A stretch of DNA of 7,216 nucleotides from an uncultured Erysipelotrichaceae bacterium (GTDB lineage: Bacteria > Bacillota_I > Bacilli_A > RF39 > UBA660): contig CADBNY010000082.1 in the NCBI GenBank assembly GCA_902796215.1, forward strand, positions 1 through 7,216, in the 5' to 3' direction. The position numbers and the translations under genes were made by a program. The notes below the pieces were generated by a model. The model saw only the letters and a list, made by a program, of their open reading frames with translations, did not search any database and was not told the origin of the DNA. Shown one piece after another: positions 5,083 to 7,216 of the stretch (positions are counted from its first letter, which is position 1; each line of letters starts with the position of its first letter).

Positions 5083-5877
5083 CATATCTTTATAAATTAA
5101 AGTCTTTTCAATAACCATTTTAACACTTTGCTCATTAAATGGTTTTTCCAACATATCAACAATTTCATAAGTAAAGGCACGATCTATTGTTTCTTTAGAA
5201 GAGTCCCCTGAAATAATAGAAACAGGCATTTTTTTAAACAAATTATTACTTTTCATAAATTCTAATACAGCAAAGCCATCTACTTTAGGCATATTTAAAT
5301 CTAAAAGAATCGTCTCAATAAAATCATTATCTTGATTTGCCTTTATAATACGTATTGCTTCTTCACCGTCTTCAGCTGTCCCAACATTATATTCACTGTT
5401 AAATATTCTTTTTACAAAATTCCGAATAATATTAGAATCATCAACAACAAGGATAGTCTTTTTATCATAAACATAATTTGCATCCACTTCTATAAATTTA
5501 CTAGACTCATCACTATCATCAGAACTCATATAATCTTGAATTAAAAGAATAGCACTATTTGTTTCATTAATCAAATCATTAATATGAGTAGAAATATAAT
5601 AATAATCTCCTGCTTTACTTTTTTGCTCATGTTCTAAAGCAATATTAGCTAAAGTAGTAAACCCAAAATTCTTGGCATCATTTTTCATCGAATGAACATA
5701 AATTGCATAATTAGCCATATCCTTTTTCTCTAAAAGTTCAATTAACTTTGTTATTTTAGAATGAATTCCTACCAAGAATTCATTTATTGTCTCATTATAA
5801 GTCTCAGCATCCCCAAAAAGTTCTAAACTTCTAGGAATATCTACCCCATGTTCTTCTAAAAACTTAATATTCTTCAT
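5074..5877 (-). CDS. Hpt-receiver two-domain phosphorelay protein
   Basis: The 267-residue cytosolic protein joins an N-terminal histidine-phosphotransfer domain (about 1-117) to a C-terminal receiver domain (about 140-265) through an acidic linker (SSDDSDESS, 118-126). The Hpt domain has the phosphorylatable His62 in VHSMKNDAKNFGF (61-73), matching the family's H-x-x-K-x-x-x-x-x-x-G-x pattern. The receiver has the acidic pair D146-D147 in LVVDDSN, the phosphoacceptor D193 in LLDLNMPKVDG, S223 in IISGD in the Thr/Ser position, and K245 in EKPF. The aromatic switch residue before the KPF loop appears to be Met242. There is no output domain, so it most likely shuttles phosphate or acts by protein contact; its kinase is not in the window. 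AGAGGTGA (5888-5881) supports the start. It follows obg by 93 bases but has its own promoter, and it shares a terminator with the convergent gene. Its specific pathway is unknown. Confidence 0.92.
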   Translation of the reverse strand: MKNIKFLEEHGVDIPRSLELFGDAETYNETINEFLVGIHSKITKLIELLEKKDMANYAIYVHSMKNDAKNFGFTTLANIALEHEQKSKAGDYYYISTHINDLINETNSAILLIQDYMSSDDSDESSKFIEVDANYVYDKKTILVVDDSNIIRNFVKRIFNSEYNVGTAEDGEEAIRIIKANQDNDFIETILLDLNMPKVDGFAVLEFMKSNNLFKKMPVSIISGDSSKETIDRAFTYEIVDMLEKPFNEQSVKMVIEKTLIYKDMKK

Positions 5878-5899
5878 AATTCACCTCTATCATAAATGA

Positions 5900-5928
5900 A
5901 TTATATAATAAAAAAAAACAAATTACAA
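5900..5928 (-). promoter_or_regulatory. promoter of the Hpt-receiver gene
   Basis: The minus strand has TTGTAA (5928-5923, 4 of 6) and a perfect TATAAT (5905-5900) separated by 17 bases. The predicted transcription start near 5893 leaves a leader of about 16 bases containing the AGAGGTGA ribosome binding site. Confidence 0.6.
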
Positions 5929-5957
5929 CGAATTTAAAAATAAATATCAATAATTCG
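5910..5957 (-). terminator. weak candidate terminator after obg
   Basis: On the minus strand CGAATT (5957-5952) can pair with AATTCG (5934-5929) across a 17-base AT loop. A run of nine T (5918-5910) follows, but ten bases after the stem. The short stem, large loop and separated T-run make it a poor terminator, so some obg transcripts may continue into the Hpt-receiver gene. It overlaps the -35 element of that gene. Confidence 0.25.
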
Positions 5958-5970
5958 CATAATTTATTTT

Positions 5971-7216
5971 CTAATCTTTAAATTCAAAATAAAAATCTAA
6001 TATTCTTACCTGATCTCCCGGTTCTGCTCCCATCTTTATTAATTCATCATCAATTCCCATGCGACGCAATTTTTTAGCAAATCTATAAACAGCTTCTTCA
6101 CTAGAAAACTTAGTCATTTTAAATATTCGCTCCACTTCATCCCCGTGAATAGCCCATAAACCTTCTTCTTCTTTTGAAATTGTAAAAGGTTTCTCTTTCT
6201 TAAACTTATAAAGAACATGACTTTCTATTTGAGTATCATCATATAATGGATTAATTGGAATTTCATCTAATAAATCAGAAAGATAGTCAATTACTGGTTG
6301 AAGTCCTTTATTACAAGCTGCGCTAACTTCAAATATTTTACAATCTACTTTTTTAGAAAAAACTTCTAAATTTTCTTTAGCATTTGGTAAATCCATCTTA
6401 TTGGCAATAACAATCATTGGTTTTTTGATTAGCTTTTCATTAAATTCTTTTAATTCCTTATTAATTAAAACAAAATCTTCATAAGGATCTCTCATCTCAC
6501 TACCACTCATATCAATAACATGAGCTAAAACCCTTGTTCTTTCAATATGACGTAGGAACTTATCACCCAATCCCTCACCTTTGCTAGCTCCTTCAATCAA
6601 CCCTGGAAGATCTGCCATAACAAAACTTTTCCCATTAGTTGATTTAACAACTCCTAAATTTGGATTTAAAGTTGTAAAATGATATGCCGCTATTTTTGGT
6701 TTAGATTTAGAAACGCAAGAAATGATAGTACTCTTTCCAACACTTGGAAGGCCTACCAATCCAACATCAGCAAGCATTTTTACTTCTACTTTTAGATTTT
6801 TTCTTTCCCCTTCTTCTCCATTTTCTGAATAATCAGGAGCCGTATTTGCTTGAGTCTTAAAGGCTGTATTTCCTCGTCCTCCACGTCCACCTTTTGCAAT
6901 AATTTCTTTTTGATTTTTATGAGATAAATCAGCAACAACAAGCCCAGTATCTAAATCAGTTACTACCGTACCCAAAGGAACTCGAACAATTAAAGGATCA
7001 GCGCCTCTGCCATGTTGATTCTTGCCTTTCCCATTTTCACCATTATCACCTTTTATAATTTTTTTATAACGTAAATCTAACAATGTATGGAGTCCTTCAT
7101 CTACCTGAAAGATAACATCTGCACCATGGCCACCATTGCCACCATAAGGTCCTCCCATCGCAACATATTTTTCACGACGAAAGGCAGTACAACCGTCTCC
7201 ACCTTTTCCAGCTTCA
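5971..7216 (-). CDS. obg: GTPase Obg (CgtA), 5' end outside window
   Basis: Obg is an essential ribosome-associated GTPase that acts in 50S assembly and stress signalling. The frame stays open to the window edge at 7216: the codons before ATG 7158 read EAGKGGDGCTAFRREKYVA, the conserved start of the Obg fold, so that ATG is internal and about ten residues lie outside. In the 414 visible residues the Gly-rich Obg domain (1-148) contains GGPYGGNGGHGADVIF and the GGRGGRGN repeat. The G domain has G1 GLPSVGKST (155-163), G2 threonines near 181-182, G3 DLPGLIEG (202-209), G4 NKMD (272-275) and G5 SAA (298-300). A C-terminal OCT domain (about 329-412, with KPFTISKEEEGLWAIHGDEV and GAEPGDQVRI) is present, as in Bacillus Obg. 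The protein ends soon after the OCT domain, with no long acidic tail. The stop codon is TAG at 5973-5971. Confidence 0.97.
   Translation of the reverse strand, partial: EAGKGGDGCTAFRREKYVAMGGPYGGNGGHGADVIFQVDEGLHTLLDLRYKKIIKGDNGENGKGKNQHGRGADPLIVRVPLGTVVTDLDTGLVVADLSHKNQKEIIAKGGRGGRGNTAFKTQANTAPDYSENGEEGERKNLKVEVKMLADVGLVGLPSVGKSTIISCVSKSKPKIAAYHFTTLNPNLGVVKSTNGKSFVMADLPGLIEGASKGEGLGDKFLRHIERTRVLAHVIDMSGSEMRDPYEDFVLINKELKEFNEKLIKKPMIVIANKMDLPNAKENLEVFSKKVDCKIFEVSAACNKGLQPVIDYLSDLLDEIPINPLYDDTQIESHVLYKFKKEKPFTISKEEEGLWAIHGDEVERIFKMTKFSSEEAVYRFAKKLRRMGIDDELIKMGAEPGDQVRILDFYFEFKD

Noticed and set aside
5332..5544. Plus-strand open frame inside the Hpt-receiver gene
   Set aside because: It is antisense to the receiver domain with its D193 site; its translation is Ile/Tyr-rich, as expected from AT-rich complement.
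31..7216. Mycoplasma-type genetic code (TGA as Trp)
   Set aside because: All Trp codons in conserved positions are TGG and no frame needs TGA readthrough.

Overview
The window is an AT-rich (roughly 30% G+C by eye), gene-dense bacterial chromosome segment. It is almost certainly from a low-GC Firmicute (Bacilli or a relative). The gene order obg ... yebC ... ruvA-ruvB ... queA is the ancestral Firmicute arrangement, seen for example around the B. subtilis obg/yrbC/bofC/ruvAB/queA region. Ribosome binding sites are strong and Bacillus-like (AGGAGG or AGGTGAT). All five Trp codons in the recognised genes are TGG and no reading frame contains an in-frame TGA, so the code is standard rather than the Mycoplasma type. 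No mobile element, CRISPR array, tRNA or rRNA is visible.

Layout from right to left, following the main (minus) strand. The 3' part of obg (5971-7216, 5' end outside the window) encodes the ribosome-assembly GTPase. Next is a cytosolic Hpt-receiver fusion protein (5074-5877) with its own promoter. It converges on a small plus-strand gene (4732-5055) whose protein looks like a divergent DUF192 domain, and the two genes share one hairpin terminator that contains both stop codons. The small gene is divergent from yebC (3907-4629), and their promoters appear to overlap at the -35 elements. yebC is followed 15 bases later by a gene for an unknown two-helix membrane protein (3352-3891), which ends in a terminator. 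A good promoter then starts a ruvA-ruvB-ybjQ unit (3249 to 1320: Holliday-junction branch migration plus a UPF0145 protein), which ends in another terminator. After a 263-base gap that may hold a decayed gene remnant comes queA (31-1056, queuosine synthesis in tRNA), with AT-rich promoter sequence upstream.

Most genes are housekeeping: ribosome assembly, translation quality, recombination and tRNA modification. The parts that are not routine are the Hpt-receiver protein beside obg, the DUF192-like orphan, the membrane protein between yebC and ruvA, the possible LysM-like remnant upstream of queA, and the repeated use of stop codons inside terminator stems. I see no convincing multi-gene novel system.
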